Position numbers and translations under genes: made by a program. The notes beneath the pieces are model-generated. The model searched no databases, was not told the DNA's origin, and saw only the letters and a program-made list of their open reading frames with translations. A stretch of 64,000 bases of DNA from the NCBI RefSeq assembly GCF_008085905.1, contig NZ_VSFF01000011.1, positions 452,659 to 516,658 of the forward strand, written 5' to 3'. Positions 35,616 to 44,189 of the stretch are shown here, piece after piece (position 1 is the stretch's first letter; every line of letters begins with the position of its first letter). This DNA comes from Actinomadura syzygii (GTDB lineage Bacteria > Actinomycetota > Actinomycetes > Streptosporangiales > Streptosporangiaceae).

Positions 35616-35812
35616 CTATGTCCTGCGGGTGGCCAGCCGCGGCAGCGTGTCGGGGTTCCCGGTGTCGGTGGCCTGCCGGTAGAGCTGCTCAGCCTCCTCG
35701 AGGTCACTGGTCTCTGCTCGCAGTTGGACCAATCCAGTAGCGCGAATGGCTGCCAGGCGCTGGCGGCCTGCCAGTAGAGCCGCTCGCCTTCCTGATGGTC
35801 TCCGGTCCGCTG
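35616..35812 (-). pseudogene. Frameshifted TPR protein remnant
   Basis: Reading leftward, one frame gives GDHQEGERLYWQAASAW and, after a frame change near 35730, another gives SDLEEAEQLYRQATDTGNP then DTLPRLATRRT and a stop. These are two units of the actinomycete TPR-like repeat (GD-x-E-x-AERLYRQAADAGNTDAL). Only two units remain, in different frames. The fragment lies just downstream of the molybdopterin-binding gene on the same strand. Confidence 0.75.
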
Positions 35813-35829
35813 CTGCGGTCGTGCTGGGC

Positions 35830-36378
35830 TTATCGGCGGGTAGGGGGTCGGGTGGGTATGGCTGGTCCGACCCAGATTGTGGTGATCTGGGATACGTATC
35901 GGCCGCCGGCTGCGTCGCCGGGGACGACCAGTTGTGGGCCTTGGGTGTCCAGGTGGTGGTGGTCGACGCTGGTGGCCAGTAGCACGGTGGTGTCGCCGTA
36001 CTGGGGATCGATTTCGGCCCAGGACAGCACGGCGAGGTGTCCGTCGCGGCCGGTCACGGTGACCAGGAACCGGACTCGGTCCTTGCGGACGGCGGGGTCG
36101 AATCGTGGTCGGGCGGCCAGGAGCACGCCCAGCAGGGGTGTGCCGGTGTACTCGTGGCGTTGTGCGCCGAGTCTGCCGCATAAGAATTTCGCGGGCATGG
36201 TGTGCTGGGGCATCGCTCGCAGATCGGCCACGGTCAGCGGCGTCGCACGTTCCAGTTCTCCGGTGAGCCGGACCTGCGCGCTCGCTTGCGGGGGGTTGTG
36301 TGTGCGATGTGAGTTGGCCGCCATGGTGCCGTGTGGGGTGGTCGGGTGGGGGAGTGGGGCTGAACCTGGTTTGTCCAT
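35830..36378 (-). CDS. Molybdopterin-dependent oxidoreductase-like protein (sulfite oxidase fold)
   Basis: 182 residues. A single oxidoreductase molybdopterin-binding type domain: VRLTGELERATPLTVADLRA, then FLCGRLGAQRHEYTGTPLLGVL, with the Cys (in KFLCG) at the place of the molybdenum-ligand Cys of sulfite-oxidase-type proteins, and a C-terminal PGDAAGGRYVSQITTIWVG. It has no twin-arginine signal. Start 36378 has AAGGAG six bases upstream; a longer frame to 36489 lacks a site. It is divergent from a Mop-type regulator and near modA, so molybdenum metabolism is the shared theme. The reaction is unknown. Confidence 0.75.
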   Translation of the reverse strand: MDKPGSAPLPHPTTPHGTMAANSHRTHNPPQASAQVRLTGELERATPLTVADLRAMPQHTMPAKFLCGRLGAQRHEYTGTPLLGVLLAARPRFDPAVRKDRVRFLVTVTGRDGHLAVLSWAEIDPQYGDTTVLLATSVDHHHLDTQGPQLVVPGDAAGGRYVSQITTIWVGPAIPTRPPTRR

Positions 36379-36527
36379 GGGCGCTCCTTGGGGCACGTGC
36401 CAGGTGGGACGACGGCGCGGCCCACTCCCTTGCAAGGATTTCGCATCTGAGGACGGTTGGAAACTATTGCCTGGCAGTTGCATGGCCATACTGGCGCAGA
36501 AGGTAGATTCTGCGGGAAGAGGGTGCT

Positions 36528-36926
36528 GTGGTGGTGTACCGGATCAACGAGGTGAGTGCGGTGCTGGGCGTCAGTTCCGATACCGTGCGCCGCTGGATCG
36601 ACGCCGGGCGGCTGCCCGCGCATCGGGACCAGGCGGGGCGGCGGGTGGTCGAGGGGGCCGATCTGGCCGCGTTCGCCCGCGCTCAGCACGGGTCGGGGCA
36701 GCGTGAGAACTCCACGTCCTCGGCGCGCAACCGGTTGCGCGGCATCGTGACCGAGGTCGTGCGGGACGGGGTGATGGCCCAGGTGGAGATCACCACCGGT
36801 CCTTTCCGGCTGGTGTCGCTGATGAGCCGGGAGGCCGCCGACCAGCTCGGTCTGCAGGTCGGTGTGCTCGCCGAGGCCGTGGTCAAGTCCACCAACGTCG
36901 TCGTCGAACGCCCGGCCCCCACCTGA
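36528..36926 (+). CDS. Molybdenum-responsive HTH/Mop (TOBE) regulator
   Basis: 132 residues. The N-terminal excisionase/MerR-like helix-turn-helix (YRINEVSAVLGVSSDTVRRW, then IDAGRLPAHRD, about 3-50) is joined to a C-terminal Mop/TOBE molybdate-binding domain (about 66-130; RNRLRGIVTEVVRDGVMAQV, with SLMSREAADQLGL). This is the common actinobacterial fused form that can replace ModE. The start is GTG 36528 (GTG 36531 is possible) after GGGAAGAGG. It lies 49 bases before modA in the same direction and divergent from the molybdopterin-binding gene, so it probably controls both in response to molybdate. Confidence 0.88.
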   Translation: MVVYRINEVSAVLGVSSDTVRRWIDAGRLPAHRDQAGRRVVEGADLAAFARAQHGSGQRENSTSSARNRLRGIVTEVVRDGVMAQVEITTGPFRLVSLMSREAADQLGLQVGVLAEAVVKSTNVVVERPAPT

Positions 36927-36975
36927 TCTGGCATCCGCCCCCTGCCGGGCCCATCCCCCTGTTCGAGGAGTTGCT

Positions 36976-37875
36976 GTGCTGCTCAAGCTCAAGCGCCTGA
37001 CCACCCACCTCACCGCCCCCAAGAGCACCCGCCCGAGAGGCCACCAGGCCACCGGCCCGGTAACGGCGGTGTCCACCCGGCCGTCCACCTGGCGGTCCAC
37101 GCGGCTGACAGTCGGGGCGGCTGGGCTGGCTCTGTTCGCGGCGGCCGTTACCGGCTGCGGCGACACCGGTGACAAGGGCGCGGGAGGTTCGGGTGGAGGC
37201 GGGAAGACGGTGACGGTGTTCGCGGCGGCGTCGCTGACCGAGTCGTTCACCGCGCTCGGCAAGGCTTTCGAGGGTTCGCATCCGGGGGTGAGGGTCCGGT
37301 TCAACTTCGGCGACAGTTCCGCCCTTGCGCAGCAGATCACCCAGGGCGCTCCGGCCGATGTGTTCGCTGCGGCCAGCCCGGCCACGATGAAGACCGTCAC
37401 CGACGCCCGCCTGACCGACGGGCAACCGCAGACCTTCGTGCGCAACCGGCTCCAGATCGCCACTCCCGCCGACAACCCCGCCAAGGTCACCGGCATCAAG
37501 GACCTGGCCGGGCCCAAGGTCAAGGTGGTGCTGTGCGCCCAGCAGGTCCCCTGCGGCGCCGCCGCCACCAAGGCCCTGGCCGCCGCCGGGGTGAAGGTCA
37601 AGCCGGTGTCGCTGGAACAGGACGTCAAAGGCGCCCTGAACAAGGTCACCCTCGGTGAGGCAGATGCCGCGCTGGTCTACCGCACCGACGTCAAGGCAGC
37701 CGGCGCCAAGGTGCACGGGATCGACTTCCCCGAGGCCGCCAAGGCCATCAACGACTACCCCATCGCCACCCTGGGCAAAGCACCCCAGCCCGCCCTGGCC
37801 AAGGAATTCCTTCAACTCGTGCTCTCGGCACAGGGCAAGACGACCCTGACCGCGGCCGGGTTCGAGAGCCCCTAA
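36976..37875 (+). CDS. modA: Molybdate ABC transporter substrate-binding lipoprotein ModA
   Basis: 299 residues. A long basic N-terminus precedes a signal sequence with lipobox (LALFAAAVTGCG, about residue 58). The ModA domain then starts TVTVFAAASLTESFTALGKAF, with the anion-binding Ser of AAASLTE and the NFGDSSALAQQI stretch, and ends with KAINDYPIATLGKA...TLTAAGFESP. It captures molybdate or tungstate outside the membrane. GTG 36976 is five bases after GAGGAG. No modB or modC lies in the window, so transport must use components elsewhere or be lost. Confidence 0.92.
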   Translation: MLLKLKRLTTHLTAPKSTRPRGHQATGPVTAVSTRPSTWRSTRLTVGAAGLALFAAAVTGCGDTGDKGAGGSGGGGKTVTVFAAASLTESFTALGKAFEGSHPGVRVRFNFGDSSALAQQITQGAPADVFAAASPATMKTVTDARLTDGQPQTFVRNRLQIATPADNPAKVTGIKDLAGPKVKVVLCAQQVPCGAAATKALAAAGVKVKPVSLEQDVKGALNKVTLGEADAALVYRTDVKAAGAKVHGIDFPEAAKAINDYPIATLGKAPQPALAKEFLQLVLSAQGKTTLTAAGFESP

Positions 37876-38591
37876 ACCCGACCTCTGACTTCGGGTCCCG
37901 CCGCAGGGAACGCCCCGGCGGCGGCCCTCCCTCTCACGCGCAAGGCCGCGTGTACTGCGGACGAGCGCACGCTCCGACGCCACCCCGGTCGAGTTGAACA
38001 CAGCCCCGCCGCTGAGGTGCCGGGGCTGACCTCTGGCGGCAGATTCTCCTAGACACAACCCGCTACGTCCACGAGGGATCTATGGGCGGACGGCCGGGGC
38101 CAAGAACTGGTGATCTGAATCGTCATAGCGCTGCGGGCCCTCGCTCGCTACTCCCAAGAGCAGCTGAGTGAGGCAGCGCCGTGCTGCTTCTCCGCCGCCA
38201 AGACCTGGCAGTCACCCGGCCCACCGAACGAGGCGCAGAGCGCGACGCTCTGCATCACGCGACATGATGGGCTTCATAGACGCGGTGGTGTTCTCGAGCG
38301 ACTGTGACCCCGGGCCTCGCCACCTGGATGCGCCATGCGGGCCGCTGGTCATGGAGAATGCCTGATCCCCTCCTCATCACCGACTCCTCCACGGCGTCGC
38401 CGCCGAGCACCGAATGCCTGTCCGGTTCTTGATCGCCACACGCTCACCCATCGTGGAGCGGATACGCGCCGCACGCCGCAGTCAGGACGGGGTCGCTGCC
38501 ATCGCGGGGGACGCTGCAGTGCGCCGGTGGTGCCCGGAGGCGCTCAGCGAGACCGGGGGACACCTACCTTGCGGTTCTCCGTGCCGCAAGC
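37876..38591. other. Long gene-free stretch after modA
   Basis: About 715 bases with no intact gene. A short + frame near 38126-38170 reads ALRALARYSQEQLSEAA, reminiscent of the first helix of an XRE-type helix-turn-helix, but nothing supports a gene. A terminator-like hairpin lies at 38001-38028. Confidence 0.4.
38001..38028. terminator. Hairpin downstream of modA
   Basis: An 8-bp stem (CAGCCCCG at 38001-38008 with CGGGGCTG at 38021-38028) has a 12-base loop, about 125 bases after the modA stop. Confidence 0.5.
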
Positions 38592-40658
38592 CTAGGGCCA
38601 GGTGGCGTGCAGGCCGGTCGTGAAGAGCGTGTTCAGAGCGTCCTTGCCGATGGCATCGGCGATGGACCTCTCGCATTCCTGGCGTGCCACGGCCAGTTGA
38701 GGGACAGTGAAACGGTCACGGCCGCCGTCGTGGCTCCACAGCCGGGTGCTGGTGCCGAGCAGCACCGCGGCGCGTTCGGGGGCACCCTGGGCATGGTTCG
38801 CGATCGCGACGACCTCAAGGCTCAGCGCCATGTTCGAGGCGTCGTTGAGCTGTCGGCTCCCGTCGAAGGCCACTCCGGCGTGTTCTGCCGCGGCGGCGTG
38901 GTCTTTGGTGAACAGGGCGATGAGCGCATGGATGTAGTGGCCCCAGCAACGGAACTTCAGTTCGCCGCGTCGTGTGCCGTCCTCCCTGAGATCGTCGGCG
39001 AGTTCGGTGGCTGCCGGGTAGTCGCCCATGGCGACCCGGGCGAATGCCAGGGCGGCCTTCGACAGCATCCAGACCGCTTCCTGGACGGAGTCCTCCCAAG
39101 CCGCCGAAACCAGGTGGACGAGTCGCTCCAGGGCCTGTTCGGGCTTGCCGCCCATGGCCCAGTCGGTGGCCTCGATGTAGTCGGCGGCCCGGACCGCGGT
39201 CGGATCGGGCGCGGCGGAACGGCACTCGGCGATGCACATCTGGATGCCGTCCAGATCGCCCTGGAAGTTCATCACGCAGCCCAGGGCCCAGGCCGCCCGG
39301 ACGCGCAGCGGGCCCGGGACGGTGTGATGGTTCAGCGCCCGTTCCAGGAATTCGCGGCCCTCGCGCTCGAAGTCGCAGGAGATCCAGAAGAACCACAGCG
39401 CGCCGGCGAGTTCCAGCGCGCTCGGCCCCGGCTCGTCCAGGCAGGTCCGCATCGCCTTCCTGACCTCGGCGAACTCATCTGCCAGCAGCTGATACCACCC
39501 GACCTGCCCCTGACGGGTCCACTCGGGGAAGGCTCGGCGGGCGATGGCGAGGTACCGGTCGCGATGCCGCGCGCGCAGATCGTCGTCCTCGCCGAGTTCG
39601 GCGAGCCAGAACGCGCCGTATTCGCGCAGCGCGTCCAGTAACCGGTAGGAGTCGCCGCGCAGGATCAGGACCGATTGGTCGACCAGCCGCTCCAGCACGT
39701 CGTCCAGGTTGGTGAGCGGGCCGCCTCCACAGACTTCCTCGGCGGCCTTCCGGGTGAAGGGGCCGGCGAACACCGACGCGCGCGCCCACAGCAGCCGTTC
39801 GGCCGGGGTGCACAGCTCATGGCTCCAGCCGATCGCCGTCCACAGGCCGCCGTGCGCGGCGAGCGCCGTGCGAGGTGACATCGCCTCGATCACCACCTCC
39901 GACATCGTCTCGGCCTTCGCCTCGGGTGGAACAGCGCGGGGATCGGGCCGGTCGGCGAGGTCTTCGACCGTCCGGTGGAGGAGTTGGGCAGCGGCCAACT
40001 CCAGGGCCAAGGGCAGCCCGTCCAGACGGTCGCACAGGGCGCCGACCGCTTCGGCGTTGTCCTGCGTCACCGTAAATTCCGGGACGCATTGCCGGGCCCG
40101 CTCGGCGAACAGCCGCACCGAGTCGCCTCCCGTCCTGCCGCCCTGCTCGGCCGGGGTCGGCATCGGCTCCAGTTCGAAGATCACCTCGTCGGCGATGAAG
40201 AGCGGTTCGCGGCTGGTGGCCAGGATGCGGGTCTGCGGTGACGCCGCCAGTAACTCGCGGGCGACGAAAGCGCAGCCTTCCAGCAGGTGTTCGCAGGTGT
40301 CCAGGATGATGAGGCAACTGCGGCCCGCCAGATGCGCGGCGAGGAGGTCGATCATCGGCCGCGCGGTCTGGTCGCGCACCTTCATCTCCAGCGCGACGGC
40401 ATTGGGGACATTGGCCGGATCGGACAGTTGGGACAGCGGGATCAGCCACACTCCGTCCGGAAACCGGCCCGCCAGGTCCTCCCCGGTGCGAAGCGCGGTC
40501 CGGGTCTTGCCGACGCCGGCGACCCCGGTCACCGTGACCAGGCGGTGCTCCGACAGGAGCCGTCCGATCTCCAGCAGATCGAGAGTTCGCCCGACGAACG
40601 TCGGAAGTCCGCGGGGAAGGTTCCCCGGGGGATCGTTGGGCGAAACTTCCATGACCAT
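38592..40658 (-). CDS. NB-ARC/AfsR-type ATPase regulator without DNA-binding domain
   Basis: 688 residues. A STAND/NB-ARC ATPase core starts at once: LPTFVGRTLDLLEIGRLL, Walker A GVAGVGKTRTA (about 45-55), Walker B CLIILDTCEHLLEG and the RILATSREPL sensor motif. A winged-helix region and TPR-like helices follow to the C-terminus. Proteins of this type in actinomycetes normally have an N-terminal OmpR-type or C-terminal LuxR helix-turn-helix; neither is present (C-terminus ends TTGLHATWP). It may act through a partner or be a truncated regulator. GGGAG lies just before ATG 40658. The neighbour upstream is a CoA-transferase remnant. Confidence 0.8.
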   Translation of the reverse strand: MVMEVSPNDPPGNLPRGLPTFVGRTLDLLEIGRLLSEHRLVTVTGVAGVGKTRTALRTGEDLAGRFPDGVWLIPLSQLSDPANVPNAVALEMKVRDQTARPMIDLLAAHLAGRSCLIILDTCEHLLEGCAFVARELLAASPQTRILATSREPLFIADEVIFELEPMPTPAEQGGRTGGDSVRLFAERARQCVPEFTVTQDNAEAVGALCDRLDGLPLALELAAAQLLHRTVEDLADRPDPRAVPPEAKAETMSEVVIEAMSPRTALAAHGGLWTAIGWSHELCTPAERLLWARASVFAGPFTRKAAEEVCGGGPLTNLDDVLERLVDQSVLILRGDSYRLLDALREYGAFWLAELGEDDDLRARHRDRYLAIARRAFPEWTRQGQVGWYQLLADEFAEVRKAMRTCLDEPGPSALELAGALWFFWISCDFEREGREFLERALNHHTVPGPLRVRAAWALGCVMNFQGDLDGIQMCIAECRSAAPDPTAVRAADYIEATDWAMGGKPEQALERLVHLVSAAWEDSVQEAVWMLSKAALAFARVAMGDYPAATELADDLREDGTRRGELKFRCWGHYIHALIALFTKDHAAAAEHAGVAFDGSRQLNDASNMALSLEVVAIANHAQGAPERAAVLLGTSTRLWSHDGGRDRFTVPQLAVARQECERSIADAIGKDALNTLFTTGLHATWP

Positions 40659-40684
40659 TTCGACTCCCTTGTGTGATCAGATTG

Positions 40685-41686
40685 CTACGGATTGTACAAA
40701 GGAGTGGTTGTGGAGACCCATAGCTCTCGCATAGTCGGCCGCTGACCTGGTGCGCTGAACTGTGGGTCCGCGACGATGTCGGCCGCCGTGTGGACCGGTG
40801 CCACCACCACGTTCGCGCGCAGCAACGCCGCGGTGGCGTGCTCAGCGGTGTGCTCGGCGACCCACTGCCCGACGATCTCATCGATCTCGTCCTGATGCCT
40901 GCCCCGCGCGCGGTGGTCGGTGAACCGCTGGTCGTCCGCCAACTTCGGCATGTCCATCGCGGCGCAGAGTCTGCGGAACACGCTGTCCTGGTTGGCGGCC
41001 ACGATCAGCCACCGGTCGTCGGCGGTGCGGAAGATGTTGGACGGTGCGATCCCCTCGAGCCTGGTGCCCGAGGGGCGGCGCACCCGGCCGAGCCTGTCGT
41101 ACTCGCCGATGACCGACTCGGTGAGCGCGAGGCACGCCTCGGTCAAGGCGACGTCCACGACCTGCCCGGCGCCGGTCTCGCCCCGGCCGAGGAGGGCGGC
41201 CAGGATTCCCTGTACCGCGAACATGCCGGCCAGGGAGTCGCCCAGCGAGATGCCCATGCGCGGGGGCGCCTCCCCGGGATGACCGTTGATCGCGCGGAGT
41301 CCGCCCATCGCCTCCGCCGCCGACGCGTACCCGGGGCGCTCCCGGTAGGGACCGGTCTGGCCGTATCCGGAGATGCGGGCCAGGACCAGTCCCGGGTTGT
41401 GCTCGCTGAGCCGGTCGTAGCCCAGGTTCCACCGTTCGAGCGTCCCCGGACGGAAGTTCTCGATGACGACGTCGGCGGACTTCACGACCTGAAGCAGCAG
41501 GTCGCGGCCTTCCGGCGAGCGCAGGTCCAGGGTGACGCAGCGTTTGTTGCGCGCGTGCACCGTCCACCACAGCCGATGCCCGCGGTAGGACCCCTGGCCG
41601 TGATAGATCCAGGTGGCCAGCCTGGCCAGCGGGGAACCGTGAAGACGGCGTAGTAGGCGAATGTGACCGGCACACCGATCAGGCAT
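40685..41686 (-). pseudogene. CoA-transferase family III (CaiB/BaiF) remnant, truncated at both ends
   Basis: 333-codon open frame. Homology begins about residue 33 at GSYRGHRLWWTVHARNKRC and continues VTLDLRSPEGRDLLLQVV, VVIENFRPGTLERW, ISGYGQTGPYRERPGY and MGISLGDSLAGMFA, the core of class III CoA-transferases. The N-terminal 50-60 residues, with the Rossmann start and catalytic Asp region context, are replaced by unrelated sequence. The end (SAPGQRPTMRELWVSTTTP) departs from the family, which usually runs about 400 residues. No ribosome site was found. Another frame just upstream encodes a hydrophobic peptide of unclear origin (41626-41715). Confidence 0.75.
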
Positions 41687-41841
41687 ACCCAGCGGAACCA
41701 GCGTGCGACCGCCATTCCCAGGTCCTGAACAACGACTGTGAGGCTAACTTGTCACTCAGATGTTCTGCCGCCTTCGAAGCGGCACCTGGTGAGTGGGCCG
41801 GAGGAAAGATCAGTACCGAGACGTGTCCTGGAGATGCCTTT

Positions 41842-42066
41842 ACCCTTCTCCCGTTTCTCGGCAGCGGATTCGTTCCCACGGACTCGATGCCGACCGTCCT
41901 GCGCTGGTTCGCCGAATACCAGCCGTTCACGCCCATCATGCAGACCGTCCGGGGCCTTCTGCTCGGAAGCCCCATCGGCAACAACGCCGTCATCGCCATC
42001 GCGTGGTGCGCGGGAATCGGCGTCGTCTCCTACCTCTGGGCCAAGCACACCTACAACAAAGCGTGA
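41842..42066 (+). pseudogene. ABC-2 (DrrB-like) permease C-terminal fragment
   Basis: About 74 codons reading LLPFLGSGFVPTDSMPTVL, then WFAEYQPFTPIMQTVRGLL and YLWAKHTYNKA before the stop. This is the conserved C-terminus of daunorubicin-resistance-type ABC permeases (x-S-G-F-V-P-T-x-x-MP...QPFTP...R-x-LLLG). The preceding 200 residues and the partner ATPase are absent. Confidence 0.85.
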
Positions 42067-42089
42067 CCGTGAACCGGCCGGAAGGGCCG

Positions 42090-42645
42090 TCAGACCACCC
42101 GGTCTGGCGGCCCTTGGCCGTTTCGGGTGCGGAACGCGCGCCGGTAGTCGGTGGGCGTGACGCCTACATGCCGGGTGAAATGGCGGCGCAGGTTCGCGGC
42201 GGAGCCGAGGCCGCTCTGCCCGCTGATCTGGTCGATCGGCAGGTCGGTGGATTCCAGCAGGAGGCGGACGCGCCCAAGCCGCTGGTCGAGCAGCCACCGC
42301 GACGGGCTCGTCCCGGCATGGGCCGCGAAGCGGCGGGCGAACGTCGGCGAATTCATCTGGGCTTGCCGGACGAACCAGCTCCGACTCCACGTGCTCCATC
42401 GGCAGCGCCGGGACGACCACCATCTCGGCCTCCGCCAGCGCGTCGAACCCGTGCTCGGCAGGCACGCCGAACCCGAACTCGAACCCCACGTCGCCGGGCT
42501 CGGCCGCGCAGAGCCGCAGCTCATACCACCCGACCCCGCCCTTGGGCCCGGTCAGCTCGCTGCGGTCCACACCGAACACCTGGCAGGCGATGCCGACCTC
42601 GTACAGCGGCATCCCGTCCAGCAGCGCGAGGGCGACCGTGGCCAT
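42090..42645 (-). pseudogene. GlxA-like AraC-family regulator with internal deletion and frameshift
   Basis: Reading leftward, the first 90 codons encode the start of a DJ-1/PfpI-type domain (MATVALALLDGMPLYEVGIA, then EMVVVPALP). Near 42370 the frame changes and a C-terminal AraC helix-turn-helix follows (MNSPTFARRFAAHAGTSPSR, then DQISGQSGLGSAANLRRHF and GVTPTDYRRAF). About 120 residues normally between these halves, including the Cys elbow, are missing. The gene cannot make a normal regulator. Confidence 0.85.
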
Positions 42646-42682
42646 GGACGCCTCCCGCGGCGGAAGTGGCCGAAAACGTGCG

Positions 42683-42831
42683 GATATCGATCGGGAGTTC
42701 GTGGAGTCGCAGGAAGCCGTCGGGATGCGCGTTATCGGGCAGTTCCACGACGAGGACGACCCGAACCGCTACGTGTGGCTGCGCGGTTTCCGCGACATGG
42801 AGGCGCGGAAGGCGGCGCTCACCGACGCTGC
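42683..42831 (+). pseudogene. NIPSNAP-family protein fragment
   Basis: About 50 codons reading REFVESQEAVGMRVIGQF, then DEDDPNRYVWLRGFRDMEAR and KAALTD. The V-W-L-R-G-F-x-D-M-x-x-R pattern is diagnostic of NIPSNAP-like actinobacterial proteins. Both ends are missing and it runs directly into the next fragment. Confidence 0.8.
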
Positions 42832-42984
42832 GGGATCAACGCGACGGTCAACACCGACAACCGGCTCATGAGCCGGACCAGACTGAGCCAGGAGACGGCG
42901 CTGCTTGCTACCGCGCTCGGCGCCGGGCCTGACCAGATCCGCGACTTCCACGTGCGGGCTGCGGAGGCGACCTCCCGCCCCCGC
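42832..42984 (+). pseudogene. Adenosine deaminase C-terminal fragment
   Basis: About 50 codons reading GINATVNTDNRLMSRTRLSQ followed by ETALLATALGAGPDQIRDF. N-T-D-x-x-x-M-S...L-x-x-E is the conserved metal-site Asp region of adenosine deaminases (second Asp of the TDNRLMS motif). Only this stretch remains, joined head to tail with the NIPSNAP fragment in another frame. Confidence 0.75.
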
Positions 42985-43230
42985 CGAACGTCGGCGGCTG
43001 GCAGTCCCGATCTCTCGTTTCGGCGACGGAAACGACGCGCTCTCGACTTAGGGGCGTATTCCTTGATTCGCCTCTGGCCTGAAACGCCGGCGGGGCGTGC
43101 TGTCAATTTCGTTCGAATCACCTGATTGACCCACTCTTTAGCTATATCACGGTTTTCAATGACGCTCAGCGAGCATTAACGGCACGTTGGCCGAGGCGGT
43201 TGGGTCGGCGTGTGTGTCCAGGGGGCAATC

Positions 43231-43710
43231 GTGAGTCAGGATGATAGGCGGGGCGCAGGGCAGGGCGCGGCTGGGACGAGGCGCAAACGTAGTGCCGACG
43301 GCGGGTCGAGTGAGCTCGTCACGTCCGGCGGCAACACCAGGATCGCTGACGACGTCGTCGCGAAGATCGCCACCATGGCCGCCAGGAAGGTCGGGGGCGT
43401 GCACGAGATGGGCGCGGCCATGTCCCGGACACTCGGGTCGGTTCGGGACCGGATGCCGGGCTTGACGGCCGACAGCACGCAGGGTGTGGCCGTGCAGGTC
43501 GGTGAGCGTCAGGCGGCCGTCGACATCGATCTAGTCGTGGAGTACGGGCTGTCCATCCCCGAGTTGGCCTCCGCCGTTCGCGCCAACGTCGTCAGCGAGA
43601 TCGAGCACATGTGCGGCTTGGAGGTCGTCGAGGTGAACATCACCGTGGACGACGTCCACGTGGCCGGTGACGAGCCGGAGGAGCGACCCGAGGAGTCCCG
43701 AGTCCGATGA
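43231..43710 (+). CDS. Asp23/Gls24 family envelope stress protein (1)
   Basis: 159 residues. A charged disordered N-terminus (about 30) precedes an Asp23/Gls24 domain: NTRIADDVVAKIATMAARKV, then GVAVQVGERQAAVDIDLVVE and a C-terminal CGLEVVEVNITVDDVHV. Asp23 proteins assemble at the membrane through AmaP and respond to alkaline or cell-wall stress in Gram-positive bacteria. GTG 43231 follows a G-rich ribosome site. First gene of a six-gene run whose stops and starts overlap. Confidence 0.85.
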   Translation: MSQDDRRGAGQGAAGTRRKRSADGGSSELVTSGGNTRIADDVVAKIATMAARKVGGVHEMGAAMSRTLGSVRDRMPGLTADSTQGVAVQVGERQAAVDIDLVVEYGLSIPELASAVRANVVSEIEHMCGLEVVEVNITVDDVHVAGDEPEERPEESRVR

Positions 43711-44189
43711 TTTCCCCGCCGGACGCGCCGGGCGCGCCCCACCGGCCCTGGGCGGGGGCCGCCGGTGAACCGGGTCCGGTCGGGAGGAGGGGGACGGGCG
43801 AGCCGCGGCTCTTGGTAGGGGCACGGCCAGGCGGTCGGCCAGAGGAGAGCCAGCCTGGCGGAAGCGGAAAGATGAGCGACCCGACCAGGGTGGCGTCCAG
43901 CCGTGGGGAGCCGCTCGCTCAACTGGCGGAGCGGGTTGCCGAGACGACCATGACGTGCCCGGACGTGCTGGGACTGACGGCCGGTCCGCGCGGCTGGATC
44001 GCGACCTATCGCGCAGGGCCCCCGTTGCCGGGCGTCGCCGTTCACGACGCGGTGATCGAGGTGGGGGTGGTCGTCCAGTATGGACGGCCTTTCGCCGAGA
44101 TCGCCGACGACGTCAGGTGTCTGGTGCGCCCGCTGGCCGGCCGGCGGACGGTGGACGTGCTGATCGGGGACGTGGCCGATGACGGGTGA
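43707..44189 (+). CDS. Asp23/Gls24-like protein (2)
   Basis: 160 residues if started at the ATG that overlaps the preceding stop (ATGA). The first 55 residues are low-complexity and a start at 43872 (MSDPTRVASS) after GCGGAAAG is equally likely. The domain (LAQLAERVAETTMTCPDVLG, then DAVIEVGVVVQYGRPFAEIA and VDVLIGDV) is a short, diverged relative of Asp23 found in actinobacterial Asp23 operons. Its role is probably to interact with the other Asp23 proteins at the membrane. Confidence 0.7.
   Translation: MISPPDAPGAPHRPWAGAAGEPGPVGRRGTGEPRLLVGARPGGRPEESQPGGSGKMSDPTRVASSRGEPLAQLAERVAETTMTCPDVLGLTAGPRGWIATYRAGPPLPGVAVHDAVIEVGVVVQYGRPFAEIADDVRCLVRPLAGRRTVDVLIGDVADDG

Noticed and set aside
38126..38260. 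XRE-type helix-turn-helix gene
   Set aside because: Only one short helix-like stretch matches; no start, no length and no ribosome site.
40685..41686. Functional CoA-transferase gene
   Set aside because: Both ends of the domain are missing and no ribosome site exists, so it is listed as a remnant.
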